DNA from: Agapanthus africanus | Taxonomy: Eukaryota; Streptophyta; Magnoliopsida; Asparagales; Amaryllidaceae | Assembly (NCBI GenBank): GCA_030015575.1 | Contig: JASDDO010000018.1 | Span: 229,323,138-229,387,137 of the forward strand | Direction: 5' to 3' | Length of the DNA: 64,000 nucleotides | Position numbers and translations under genes: made by a program | Shown: positions 22,540 through 34,823 of the stretch, one piece after another | How positions within the stretch are numbered: the stretch's first letter is position 1 | Layout: every line of letters starts with the position of its first letter | The notes under the pieces: generated by a model | The model's database searches: none | What the model saw: the letters and a program-made list of their open reading frames with translations, nothing else | What the model was told of the DNA's origin: nothing

Positions 22540-24486
22540 TGCCATGTCATGTACACTTTAGAAAATACTATTTCATTGACATAGCTTGCTAACTGATAGT
22601 TTCTACATGTTATACCTTTCATATGCTAGTTTAATTATTGCATGATATCAGATGCATCCATATATTCATTGGTTATGCGGTATTATGGAGATTTATGCCG
22701 GTTTTCATTGTTATTGATATGGTGACTTGATAATTTTGGATTCTTCTTGATATTTTCTGGATTTGGAAACCGTATGTGAAAGTTTTTTAAACTGATGAAC
22801 CATTTTAAAGAGAAAAATGCGGTTTTCCTTGATATGTTGATTATCGTCCACCATGATGTTTTCTCGGTTTTGAGATGTTTTCGAGACCCGATTCGAGGAG
22901 TTGGATGAACCGTCTCGGGTACATGGTGGACCCGGTATGGTACCCCGGGGCAAGAATCTTGAGTAGTAGACGACGAGCCCGGCAGGGGAAGACTGCCTAT
23001 TGGTGATTTTACCTGGCGCGGCGGATATCCGGAGGATATCATTCGTGGTCGTGTGATTGATGATATGGGCCGATCCGGATTGACGGAGCCCAAGGTATTG
23101 AGATATTGAGATTTGAGACAATGAGATATATAGATTTGATGATATAGGCCAGTCCAGATAACCGGAGCCTGAGATATTGAGATATTGAGTTTTATGTTTT
23201 GTGTCGATACTTGACACGGATTTGATGTTGATTTCATTGATGATATCTCGATTTATATACATACATAAATCTCATTAAATAAAGAAAAACATTTCTTTGA
23301 TTCATGATGTACTTTGTCCTCATTATATGCATCTGCATATTATTTTAGTGATATATTGCTACCTGACATTTGTACATCATATTAGTGACCTGTTGTTACC
23401 TGAGGCACTGACATGAGTACTTGGTTTTACACTTAGTGATAGATGTTTACCCTTACCATTATATTATGCTTCAGGCCATATTGTTATTTTGAGGATATTC
23501 CTGATCGTATGACCTTGGATAGCGTCATGCATGCGATTTCTACTCGAGATGTTTTCTACTCACGAATTGGCAACTCACCCCCGTTGTGCCACAGTTCCTT
23601 GCAGGTTTTGCCATACAGGTTTTGTTGTGGCTTTGCTGGCACACTGTTCCTTCCGGGTGATTGCTTTAGTAGGTGGGTTCTTTGCATCAGGACCACCATT
23701 GTTTATTTATTATTTCAGTTGTATCTAGAAACTCCATCAACCAGATTGTATATTTGATAGAGATAGAAGACCAGACTTGTTATTATTTCGACCTTAGAGT
23801 CGCGCGTTGTATTATTATGGTTTTCTTGCTGATTTTGGGTTTTTCTTTTGAGTTCTGATCCTCGCCCTTCGGCGTTGTATATTATATTGCTTGCATGGTT
23901 GTGACCGTCGATTGACGAAGAGCTAGCTCCCGCTTGGGAATGCTTTTTTATTTATCTCGTATACTATTCATGTTGTATCCCGTTTGGGGGCCAGTATTTA
24001 CAAAGAAGACTCTGCCGAAATTTTCAGAAAATACTTGAGATTTTAAAAATACATACTTCGGCCTATGTTGTTAAAACTATTTGCTTTAAATTGGTTTTTC
24101 CTTCACTCTACTGCTTCTTTGGTTTTGATTTCTGGGTTTTGGCTTACATAGAATACGTACGCCTCGAGACATTTCGTAATTTAAGTGCCGATCATGTTAC
24201 GTACTTTTCGGGTCGTGACAAAGTTGATATCAGAGCGTTAGGTTTTACCTTCGGAGTGGAGGAAGACCCTTGGTTGATGGAGTAGGTAGCTTGAGTAGAG
24301 TGACGTACCGTACGTATGTTCCGCGGCATATTTACGATACGATACGCCGCTTAAGAAGCCTTAGGATGTACATTTCCTTACATAGTATTATATTCATTCC
24401 TATGATCTAGCCTCATCAGTACCAGTTATGGTTTTGTTATCACGGTTGTACGGGCGTGGAGAGCTACGGCTAGAATTGCGGTCAGC

Positions 24487-24825
24487 ATGAGCTCGTCATG
24501 GACAAGGACTAACCAGAGTGTGATTCCAGGGACATACGATTGCATAGAGGTGTTGTTTTATTGTGTTTTCATGCCACGAGCGTTTGATGGATCGCTTTTA
24601 CGAGATTTCTCGGACGTGCAGATCAGCACCAAAAGATTGGGCCACTGCAAGAGGCCAGCCAGATTTGTGATGACCGTCAAAGCACAGATTATTTTGATGA
24701 TTGAGGCACTATTCAGCGTGCGGACGAATGAGCCAGTGATTTTGGCGAATGAAAAGATATCGCCCCAGATGTTTGAAGCTAACGCCACACAAGTTATACT
24801 TCGAGATATGATAGAAGATCGCTAG
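24487..24825 (+). pseudogene. Conserved 112-codon LARD frame, unknown product
   Basis: This is the longest sense frame in the plus LARD internal domain. It starts at an ATG (MSSSWTRTNQ) and includes RTNEPVILANEKISPQMFEA. The second copy (32149-32454) has the same frame, ended early by TGA. Internal B (39504-40003) keeps a related stretch with ISSQMFEA. No zinc knuckle, protease or other retroelement motif is visible. It may be a relic of a gag or of an unrelated gene, or a frame kept by chance in young copies. Confidence 0.3.
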
Positions 24826-24960
24826 TCACCAGTGATGAAAGACTAGGACTTGTGATTCATTGCCTATCGCAATGCGAGGTCATCAGATAGATTGATTCCA
24901 ACTAGAGACGACTTCACGTTGACAAGTTGAGAGTCGATAGAGACAATCGAATGTCATGAA

Positions 24961-25238
24961 CCATTTTCCAAGTTTAAGGTATTCGGAAAACAATGCAAGC
25001 AATTCTACGGACCCTCTAGAAGAATGAAACCCTAACTCGACTTAATTACCATGAAACGCCAGTAAACCATAGGGTTTGCGGCAGTTCAGCGGTGCCATTA
25101 GTGAGGCTTGGGTCTGCCCTTCTACTGTTGGTCCATTGTTGTGGCATATATTCGATACTATTAAACTGTACCCAAGATGTTGAGCTCTTGGGGGATTATG
25201 GAACCTCGACGAATCGATCGAAAAGTTCGACAACATTC
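24961..25238 (+). repeat. Copia-leader segment captured in LARD internal domain
   Basis: About 280 bases match part of the copia-2 leader (42514-42806) and copia-3 leader (54751-55046). Shared words include GGACCCTCTA, TAACTCGA, TTAGGGTTTG and a CGATCGAAA near the end. The second plus copy has it at 32624-32903. In minus internal B only about 45 unrelated bases lie between the same flanking sequences (GAAC and GGATAT, near 19435-19485), so it was gained in the plus sub-lineage. Confidence 0.7.
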
Positions 25239-25435
25239 GGATATCATATGATGGGATACATTGCTTGGGAGACTCCAGATACGAGTATAGCCGTTGGAGC
25301 TCAGTCCATGCAGCCATGAAGAGATGAGTCCGAAGCAGTCGACATTAGAGAAAAGTGGAGTAAGAGGTTCGTACGAGATCTTGATGAGATGGCGTTCCAC
25401 TCCGCCGACATCAGAGATGTGATATGCATTCAGAG
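25239..25435 (+). pseudogene. Decayed conserved LARD reading frame (plus copy 1)
   Basis: The sense frame reads through MMGYIAWETPDTS to a TGA at 25317-25319, then continues with EKWSKRFVRDLDEM and DVICIQSR. Matching stretches occur in both minus copies (2112-2306 and 18984-19340). The product is unknown. Confidence 0.35.
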
Positions 25436-26059
25436 CCGTTGTATATAGATATATCTTCCAGAAGTAGTGGCGATGAGTATGCAGCCGTTCCGGAACAAGA
25501 AACAGATATAGTAAAGGGTGGTAACTTCCGGGTAGTTTGGCAGAAACGAGATTTGGGGAGAGGCCTTGACAGGACCTTTCTGGGATACTATACGAGAAGA
25601 CTTGGACCCAGAATCGGTCATATTGCACGCACCCAGTAGGCCAGAGTTCAGCATCGTCGACGAGACATGTTATGAGTAACCATGATAGTTGGCCAGAGAT
25701 ATTTAGAGGATGTGTTAGAGCGGAGTGCTTCCGTTATCGTTTCTATATTGGACCGTTATGCCGAGGAGCTATGTACTTAGCAATTCGCAGTGAGAGACGG
25801 GAGCCAAAAGGCACCAGGCGACAGGCCATGATCAGGAGGCAAGTAGATATCTTGCTCTGCTAGCATTTGATGCACCGATACCTTCTTGACTTTGAAGGAT
25901 GGACCTATCGATGACAGCATTTATGATTTGTGATTTTGTGATTGACTATCATGTATCCGTCACTTTGGAATTCAGTATTTTTGGGTGATTAGTTTCATGA
26001 TTGAGCTTTGATGACCGAGTTTTATGATATTTGGATTCATGCCTAGGGCAAGCATATGA

Positions 26060-26490
26060 TTTAACTTATGCTTTCGGCATAGTTTTCATACACTTTTAGT
26101 ATTTGATTTGCTTTTGTGCTCGCTGATGCACGGGATGGTGAGATTTTATACCACGGTACCTGATTGGGATTTTGATTGAAATGAGTTGTATACCGTCGAT
26201 TTCGATTGTGATATTCGATATTTGTTTTCGTGCACATTGTGCACTTGATTTGGATTTTGCGCATACTTAAGGCGCTTGTTGAGATTTAGGTGCACACTAG
26301 ATGCACTAAATCGAGATTCTTCGTGCATATCAGATGCACCTGGTTTTGCTGTCAGGCACACACGTTGCGTTTGACAGGTGTTTTCGTGTACACCATTGCA
26401 CTCAGATTTTGTTTCCGTGCACATGTATGGCATATTTATGGATTTCGATTTCCGTGCACACCAGACGCACGTGGCATTCATATATATATT
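26060..26490 (+). repeat. GTGCA...TGCAC dyad array (plus copy 1)
   Basis: This is the sense-strand view of the small dyads, with units such as GGTGCACACTAGATGCAC, CGTGCATATCAGATGCAC and CGTGCACATTGTGCAC. One unit reads GCGCATACTTAAGGCGC, where both half-sites have changed in a way that keeps the pairing. The equivalent array in plus copy 2 lies at 33700-34150. Confidence 0.7.
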
Positions 26491-26751
26491 TGGGATTGAT
26501 TTCTTTTGGAGCAGCATATTTTATGATACTTACTATTTGGTTTAGTACTGAGCAGGACCAGTCAGAAGATAGTACCTGAGTATATTTTTGCATGCATTGA
26601 TAGTTATCGAAGGGATTTCCAAAGAGGAGCTATAGTCTCAGTATTTACCTACGTGTCCGAGATGACACGAAACATTTTATAAAGGAAACCCTTCTAAATT
26701 GTTTTCAAAACGGCGGGACGTGTATGTTAAACAAAGGATATATCTATATAT

Positions 26752-26794
<43 letters not shown>

Positions 26795-27184
26795 TCACAA
26801 TGGACGTCCGCCACTGTGCAGTGATACACACATCGCACAGCGATTTGAAAAAGGTTTGGCATGCATTGCTACCAGATGTTTTAATGATGTAAACCTGTAT
26901 AGTTCTGACGTTTACAGGTATAGTTTTGGTATATATCATATTGATTTTCATTTTGGATCTTGACATTGGTTCTTCACCATAACTCCGATGATTGCGGGAT
27001 ACTTGACGGAGTTTTGATTTTGGTTTATATATCTGTTTTTCATGCGCATGCATTGCGCTACGATGTGTTTTATGCATTCATGATTTTGGAGCCCCGACAA
27101 CTTGATGGTTTTGCTTAAATGTTTTAGTATTTGGGGGGAGTTTTAATTTAAATTCGGGGACCGAATTTCTTTAAGGAGGAAGAT

Positions 27185-30100
27185 TGTACGTTTTGAAAAT
27201 CATTCAGGTGAAATTTCAGTTAATCGGTAAAATAACGGGTATTTTCCGTAAAAATAAGGATATAAATATCTTTTAATATAAAATTAAATATACATATTCT
27301 AGCTATGTAATTGCTAGTATTTGGTGTTTATTGAGCTACTTGTAAAATTTCTAGTTTACAAAAAAAAATTCCAAAATTAATTATTTTAAGCCGTCACTAA
27401 TACATTTAATTAGGGATAATTACAAATTGGAATGGTTTGATACAAATTTTGTGCATCATGACACATTACACTAACATGTAAAATATTATTTCTGAAATGA
27501 AATAAAATTGTCAAACGGTTTTAGAAAATATTGAAGAAAAAGGCTTAAATAGTGAAATTAGTGTAAATAGAAATTGGGGTGTAATATTTATCATTTTTCC
27601 CTCACCCAAACTCACCCCTCACACACACTCTCTCCCCTCACAAAGTTGTGGCCGACCATAAGGGGGGCTGCCCTTTTGTTTTTCCACTTCCAAGTCAATG
27701 AAAAGGAAAGAAAAGAAAATGAAAACAATAAAGAATTAAGGTATGGTTTTGTTGACTTTGGGGGGATTCAACTTAACACCTCACCACACTCTCCCGTCAC
27801 CTCCTTTGGCCGAGCCCTCTCCAAAAATTCAGTAGCAGCTCTCTCTCTCTCTAAATCCCCTCCTCTTCATGCAAAAAAACCTTCATTTTCCTCACAAAAA
27901 TTCATAAAAACCTCATTTATTTCCTAATTAAACACTTACCTATTATTCATTAGCCAAACTAGTATGGATCTTAGAGCAAGGAGGCATCTTTGGGAGGCTA
28001 GGTTGCATGCTTGATTCAAGTTTTGTTGAGATAAATCCTAACCCTAGTGTTTAATGGTTGGTTTAATACTTTGGATCAACTTAATTAGGTGTTTAATTAG
28101 GTTTAATTGCTAGTTTGGAAAATTGAAAAGTTAGGGTTTGAATTCAAATATGGTTGTTGTCACTTGTTTAAGTTTGCAAGGTGTAGTTTGGCATGTGAAG
28201 ACATGGAAAAACTAATCTAGTTGTACAAATCGTTACTTGTAAAATGACCAAATTAAGCTTTTTTATGCAAACTAGGATTTTTATGAAATACTTATATATG
28301 TGAGATTAAAATATGGTTATGGTTTTCATCACATTATTAACATTATAACTTATAGTATAATACTTTAGATCATGCAAATCCAAGCTAAATTGTTGTTTGT
28401 GCTTTTTTGCTATAAAATGGTTGAAAATGGATAAAATTGCAAACTAGGTTTTTAAAATGTATATATTTTGGTGAGATAAATTAGTAGTGAATATTTGTGT
28501 GACCTAAATATGATATTAAGTGAGCATTTTGTCTATTAGAATCGTTAAAATATTTAGATTTGGTTAAAACATCAAGTTTTGAACCGAAAAGGGAATTTGT
28601 GCTAACTAGGTTTTTGGGAAATAAAACGATTTGATTAGTTTTAATGTTTTGATGATTTAAGCCTTATTTCATATATAATTAGTGGTTTGTGAAAACACGA
28701 TTAGGTTGTTTGGGTTTTTCTCGATGGTTTGACGTTTGTACATCGACATCGAGGGTTGGTTTGGCTATTTTTGCAAGTGTAGGCGATAGGTTTTGACCTA
28801 TGCGTTATACGTGTGCCGATTTGGTTTTTGTATGCCGTTTCGATTTCGAATTGGGTTTTTATGCGATACGATGTGTTATGATACGTAGGTTCCCTCATGA
28901 GGACTTCGAGATGACAAACAAGTGCGTGGCAACATCGATTTCGGCAAGCGAGGACCAGATGAGTAGATTATATCTACAGGGGAAGTCGGGTGGATGGAGT
29001 ATAGCACCCCCACAGTTCGTAGTATAGTTATGATATATATATATATATATGTTTATATATGTGTTTCATGATACATGGATGTTTATCAAGAGATGATTAT
29101 TGTGTTCCTGGTTTAGTTTAGGGTAATTAAAAGTAAACTAGCATAGCTTCTTAGGCATGAACCCTAGAATAGGTTCACACCCACACGCACACACGCATTT
29201 GCATACATCTATTTTTACATGTGCGTATATGGGGATATGTAAATATATACACACACACACACACATGGGTATGGGACTATGTATATATATATATATATAC
29301 GTATACATATACACGGATTATGAGGATACTACTTGGGATTGGAGATGAGTCGATGAGATTGGGCTTGAGGCCGTGAGATCGGTGATGTGACAGAGTTCGT
29401 ATTTGTTACGACGTGATATGTTTAGTGGGTCCTTTAGGCGTGGTGTTTTCATACACAAGTATTCAAACATAGATGGTATCAGTATTGTACTAGACGTAGA
29501 TCAGTACCCTGGATCTTGATTTTGATAAAGAGGATACCAGATGAATAATGTAATGAATGTGATATTTGACCCGTACCCAGATTTGGGATGCCGTACGACG
29601 GATTTACCGTATGAGCTATATATTGATGATAGATCCGCACTCTTGATTCGAGAATGTCATATTATATTAGGGTATCGTATGAGATACTATTGATGCGGGA
29701 TCACCGACTATTATATGTATATATATGTATCGACTCAGATGTTAGGCGGTTTCCTTACCTTTCGATCAGCCTGTTTAGTTTGGCCCTGTAGTGTACTTGT
29801 AAATGATAGATTAGATTCGACTCATACCTATTTCAAAAACCAACGAATCGTGCGTATTTAAAAGACGGGACAAGGGATTCTACGGATATTTCAAAAGACG
29901 TACCTTTTCTTAAAAATACCGTAGCCTTTATTTTCAAAACACCACGATTCGTACTATTTCAAACGGCAAAATAGTATAACACAGGTGTAGCGATGTAGAT
30001 TCCTTATTGTTACGTTATCATTCATGTTCCACATATTATTGTTGCAATTACTATATATTGCAATTTATCATGATGTTATCGACTCATTGCATGTTTATTG

Positions 30101-31882
30101 TGTACTTAGTGATTATAAACCATGATATCAGGACACCAGCACCATTACCGATAATGCGTATGTTCCACATACACTTACTTGCCGGCTCACACACATCATC
30201 ATCGGTAATTGCCATATCACGTACACTTTAGAAAATACAATTTCATTGACATATCTTGCTAACTGATAGTTGCTACATGTTATAGCTTTCATATGCTAGT
30301 TTAATTATTGCATGATATCAGATGCATCCATATATTCATTGGTTATGCGGTATTATGGAGATTTATGCCAGTTTTCATTGTTATTGACATGGTGACTTCA
30401 TGATTTTGGATTCTTCTTGATATTTTCTGGATTAGGAAACCGCAAGTGAAAGTTTTTTAAACTGATGAACCATTTTAAAGAGAAAAATGTGGTTTTCCTT
30501 GATATGTTGAGTATCGTCCACCATGATGTTTTCTCGGTTCTGAAATGTTTTCGAGACCCGATTCGAGGAGTTGGATGAACCGTCTCGGGTACATGGTGGA
30601 CCCGGTATGGTACCACGAGGCAAGAAGCTCGAGTAGTAGACGATGAGCCCAGCAAGGGCAGACTGCCTACCGGTGATTTTATCTGGCGCGGCGGATATCC
30701 GGAGGATACCGTTCGTGGTCGTGTGATTGATGATATGGGCCGATCCGGATTGACGGAGCCCGAGATATTGAGATATTGAGATTTAAGACACTGAGATATA
30801 TAGATTTGATGATACAGGCCAGTCCGGATAGCCGGAGCCTGAGTTATTGAGGTTTATGATTTGTGTCGATGCTTGACACGGATTTGATGTTGATTTCATT
30901 GATGATATCTCGATTTATATACATACAGAAATCTCATTAAATAAAGAAAAATAGTTCTTTGATTCATGATGTACTTTATCCTCATTATATGCATCTGCAC
31001 ATCATTTTAGTGATATATTGCTACCTGACATTTGTACATCATACTAGCGACATGTTGTTACCTGAGGCACTGACACGAGTACTTGGTTTTACACTTAATG
31101 ATAGATGTTTACCCATACCATTATATTATGATTCAGGCCATATTGTCATTTTGAGGATATTACTGATCGTATGACCTAGGATAGCGTCATGCATGCGATT
31201 TCTACTCGTAAATGTTTTCTACTCACGAGTTGGCAACTCACCCCCGTTGTGCCACAGTTCCTTGCAGGTTTTGCCGTACAGATTTCGTTGCAGCTTTGCT
31301 GGCACACTGTTCCTTCCGGGTGATTGCTTTGGTAGGTGGGTTCTTTGCATCAGGACCACCATTGTTTACTTATTATTTCAGTTGTATCTAGAAACTCCAT
31401 CAACCAGATTGTATATTTAATAGAGATAGAAAACCAGACTTGTTATTATTTCGACCTTAGAGTCGCACGTTGTATTATTATGGTTTTCTTGCTGATTTTG
31501 GGTTTTTCTTTTGAGTTTTGATCCTCGCCCTTCGACGTTGTATATTATATTGCTTGCGTGGTTGTGACCGTCGATTGACGAAGAGCTAGCTCCCGCTTGG
31601 GGATGCCTTTTTATTTATTTCGTATACTATTCATGTTGTATCCCGTTTGGGGGCCAGTATTTACAGAGAAGACTCTACCGAAATTTTCAGAAAATACTTG
31701 AGATTTTAAAAATACATACTTCGGCCTATATTGTTAAAACTACTTGCTTTAAATTGGTTTTCCTTCACTCTACTGCTTCTTTGGTTTTGATTTCTGGGTT
31801 TTGGCTTACTTAGATTACATACGCCTCGAGACGTTTCGTAATTTAAGTGCCGGTCATGTTCCGTACTTTTCGGGTCATGACA
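27185..31882 (+). mobile_element. LARD plus array, LTR 2 (shared middle LTR)
   Basis: A 4,698-base LTR. It starts TGTACGTTTTG, with one A missing from the terminal TGTAACG, and ends GGTCATGACA. It keeps the 118-base segment lost from LTR 1. Its exon-like block (28889-28958) has a damaged donor. It lies between the two internal domains, as expected for an LTR created by LTR-LTR recombination. Confidence 0.9.
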
Positions 31883-32148
31883 AAGTTGGTATCAGAGCAT
31901 TAGGTTTTACCTTCGGAGTGTAGGATGACCCTTGGTTGATGGAGTAGGTAGCTTGAGTAGAGTGACATACCGTACGTATGTTCCGCGGCATATTTATGAT
32001 ACGATACTCCGATTAAGAAGCCTTAGGATGTACATTTCCTTGCACAGTATTATATTCATTCCTATGATCTAGCCTCATCAGTACCAGTTATGGTTTTGTT
32101 ATCACGGTTGTACGGGCGTGGAGAGCTACGGCAAGAATTGCGGTCAGC

Positions 32149-32454
32149 ATGAGCTCATCATGGACGAGGACTGACCAGAGAGTGATTACAGGGACATACA
32201 ATTGCATAGAGGCGTTGTTTTATTGTGTTTTCGCGCCCCGAGCATTTGATGGATCGCTTTTACGAGATTTCTCGGACGTGCAGATTAGCACCAGAGGATT
32301 GAGCCACTGCAAGAGGCCGGCCAGATTTGTGATGACCTTCAAAGCACAGATTATTTTGATGATTGAGGCACTGTTCTGCGTGCAGACGAATGAGCCAGTG
32401 ATTTTGGCGAATGAAAAGATATCGCCCCAGATGTTTGAAGCTAACGCTGCATGA
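32149..32454 (+). pseudogene. LARD unknown frame, plus copy 2 (truncated)
   Basis: A 101-codon version of the frame at 24487, ended by TGA after FEANAA, where copy 1 continues for eleven more codons. Substitutions between the copies are scattered. There is no recognisable domain. Confidence 0.3.
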
Positions 32455-32623
32455 GTTATACTTCGAGATATGATAGAAGATCGCTAGTCACCAGAGATGA
32501 AAGACTAGGACATGTGATTCATTGCCTACCCCAATGCGAGGTCATCAGATAGATTTATTCTAGCTAGAGACGACTTCACGTTGACAAGTTGAGAGTCGAT
32601 AAAGACGATCGAATGTCAGGAAC

Positions 32624-32903
32624 CCATTTTCCAAGTTTAAGGTATTCGGAAAACAATGCAAGCAATTCTACGGACCCTCTAGAAGAATGAAACCCTAACT
32701 CGACTTAATGATCATGGAACGCCAGTGAACTTTAGGGTTTGCGGCAGTTCAGCGGTACTATTAGTGAGGCTTGGGTCTGCCCTTCTACGGTTGGTCCATG
32801 ATGCTGTGGCATATATTCGATAATATTAAACTGTACCCAAGATGTTGAGCTCTTGGGGGATTATGGAATCTCGACGAATCGATCAAAAAGTTTGACATCA
32901 TTC
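32624..32903 (+). repeat. Captured copia-leader segment, plus copy 2
   Basis: The same segment as 24961-25238, at the same place between GAAC and GGATAT, so the capture predates the tandem duplication. Confidence 0.7.
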
Positions 32904-33699
32904 GGATATCATATGATGGGATACATTGCTTAGGAGACTCCAGATACGAGTATAGTCGTTGGAGCGCAGTCTATGCAGCCACGAAGAGATGAGTCCGAAG
33001 AGCAGTCGACATTTGAGAAAAGTGGAGTAAGAGGTTCGTATGAGATCTTGATGAGATGGCGTTCCACTTCGCCGACATCAGAGATGTGATACGCATTCAA
33101 AGGCGTTGTAAATAGATATATCTTCCAGAAGGAGTCGCGATGAGTATGTAGCCATTCTGGAACAAGAAACAGATATAGTAAAGGGTGGTAACTTCCGGGC
33201 AGTTTGGCAGAAACGAGATTTGGGGAGAGGCCTTAACAGGACCTTTCTGGGATACAATATGAGAAGACTTGGACCCAGGATCAGTCATATTGCACGCACC
33301 CAGCAGGCCAGAGTTCAGCATCGTCGACGAGACATGTTATGAGTAACCATGATTGTTGGCCAGAGATCTTTAGAGGATGTGTTAGAGAGGACTGCTTCCG
33401 TTATCGTTTCTATATTGGACCGTTGAGCCGAGGAGTTATGTACTTAGCAATTCACAGTGAGAGACAAGAGCCAAAGGGTACCAGGCGACAGGCTATGATC
33501 AGTAGGCAAGTAGATATCTTGCTCTGCTAGCATTTGATGCACCGACACCTTCTTGACTTTGAAGGACGGACATATCGACGACAACATTTATGATTTGTGA
33601 TTTTATGATTGACTATCACGTATCTGTCACTTTGGAATTCCGTATTTTTGGGTGATTAGTTTCATGATTGAGTTTTGATGACTGAGTTTCATGATATTT

Positions 33700-34150
33700 G
33701 GTTTCATGCCTAGGGCAAGCATATGATTTGACTTATGTTTTCGGCATAGTTTTCATGCACTTTTAATATTTGATTTGCTTTTGTGCACGCCGATGCACAG
33801 GATGGTGAGATTTTATACCACGGTATACCTGATTGGGATTTTGGTTGAAATGTGTTGTATACCGTCGATTTCGATTGTGATATTCGATATTCATTTTCAT
33901 GCACATTGTGCACTCATTTGGATTTTGCGCATACTTAAGGCGCTTGATGCGATTTAGGTGCACACTAGATGCACTAAATCGAGATTCTTCATGCATATCA
34001 GATGCACCTGGTTTTGCTGTCAGGCATATACATTGCCTTTGACAGGTGTTTTTGTGCACACCCGTTGCACTCAGATTTTGTTTCCGTGCACATGTATGGC
34101 ACATTCATGGATTTCGATTTCCGTGCGCACCAGACGCACGTGACATTCAT
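33700..34150 (+). repeat. GTGCA...TGCAC dyad array (plus copy 2)
   Basis: Collinear with 26060-26490. Clear units include GTGCACACTAGATGCAC (near 33958) and ATGCATATCAGATGCAC (near 33991). GCGCATACTTAAGGCGC occurs near 33927. Confidence 0.7.
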
Positions 34151-34823
34151 ATATATATTTGGGATTGATTTCTTTTGGAGCGGTATATTTTATGATACTT
34201 ACTATTTGGTTTAGTACTGAGCAGGACTAGTCAGATGACGGTACCTGAATATATTTTTGCATGCATTGATAATTATCGAAGGGATTTCCAAAGAGGAGCT
34301 ATAATCTCAGTATTGACCTACGTGTCCGAGATGACACGAAACATTTTATAAAGGAAACCCTTCTAAATTGTTTTCAAAACGGCGGGACGTGTATGTTAAA
34401 CAAAGGATATATATATATATATATAGTTATTTTCTCACAATGGACGACCGCCACTGTGCAGTGATACATACATCGCACAGCGATTTGAAAAAGGTTTAGC
34501 ATGCATTGCTTCCAGATGTTTTAATGATGTTACCTGTATAGTTCTGACATTTACAGGTATAGTTTTGATGTATATCATATTGATTTTCATTTTTGATCTT
34601 GACATTGGTGTCTTCACTATAACTCCGATGATTGCAGGATGCTTGACGGTGTTTTGATTTTGGTTTATATATCTGTTTTTCATGCGCATGCATTGCGCTA
34701 CGATGTGTTCTTTATATTTATGATTTCGGAGCCCCGACGACTTGATGGTTTTGCTTAAATGTTTGTGTTTGGGGGGAGTTTTAATTTAAATTCGGGGACC
34801 GAATTTCTTTAAGGGGGGAAGAT

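Larger units (their letters stand above)
19604..24220 (+). mobile_element. LARD plus array, LTR 1
   Basis: A 4,617-base LTR with ends TGTAACGTTTTG...GGTCGTGACA. Compared with LTR 2 and LTR 3 it lacks about 118 bases near 22270, between two copies of TTTCAAAA. It contains a TATA-like site (20011), an exon-like block (21319-21388), the ATTACCGATGATG inverted repeat and about two divergent 48 bp repeat units (23055-23175). Antisense frames at 22683-23262 have no support. Confidence 0.9.
24221..27184 (+). mobile_element. LARD plus array, internal domain 1
   Basis: A 2,964-base domain. It begins with a PBS for initiator tRNA-Met (TGATATCAGAGC, 24225-24236, one base changed) and ends with the AAATTCGG...CCGAATTT palindrome (27150-27168) and a purine tract (27173-27184). 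It lacks every gag and pol motif. The parts, in order, are: a 112-codon frame (24487-24825), a segment of copia-leader origin (24961-25238), decayed frames (25239-25435), AT-rich sequence, the GTGCA dyad array (26060-26490), a TA microsatellite (26738-26792) and the 3' signals. Confidence 0.85.
31883..34823 (+). mobile_element. LARD plus array, internal domain 2
   Basis: A 2,941-base domain with an intact PBS (TGGTATCAGAGC, 31887-31898) and a purine tract AAGGGGGGAAGAT (34811-34823). It is collinear with internal domain 1, including the truncated frame at 32149-32454, the captured copia-leader segment at 32624-32903 and the dyad array at 33700-34150. No gag or pol motif is present. Confidence 0.85.

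Noticed and set aside
22683..23262. Two overlapping minus-strand frames of about 184 codons in LARD LTR 1
   Set aside because: They overlap each other in different frames, are antisense, consist partly of the 48 bp repeat, and are broken in LTR 2 and LTR 3.
25161..25628. 155-codon minus-strand frame across the plus LARD internal domain
   Set aside because: It is antisense to the element, overlaps the more consistent sense frame, and is not kept in the other copies.
26727..27077. 116-codon minus-strand frame ending in a run of Ile and Tyr
   Set aside because: Much of it is a translated TA microsatellite; the rest is antisense LARD sequence.
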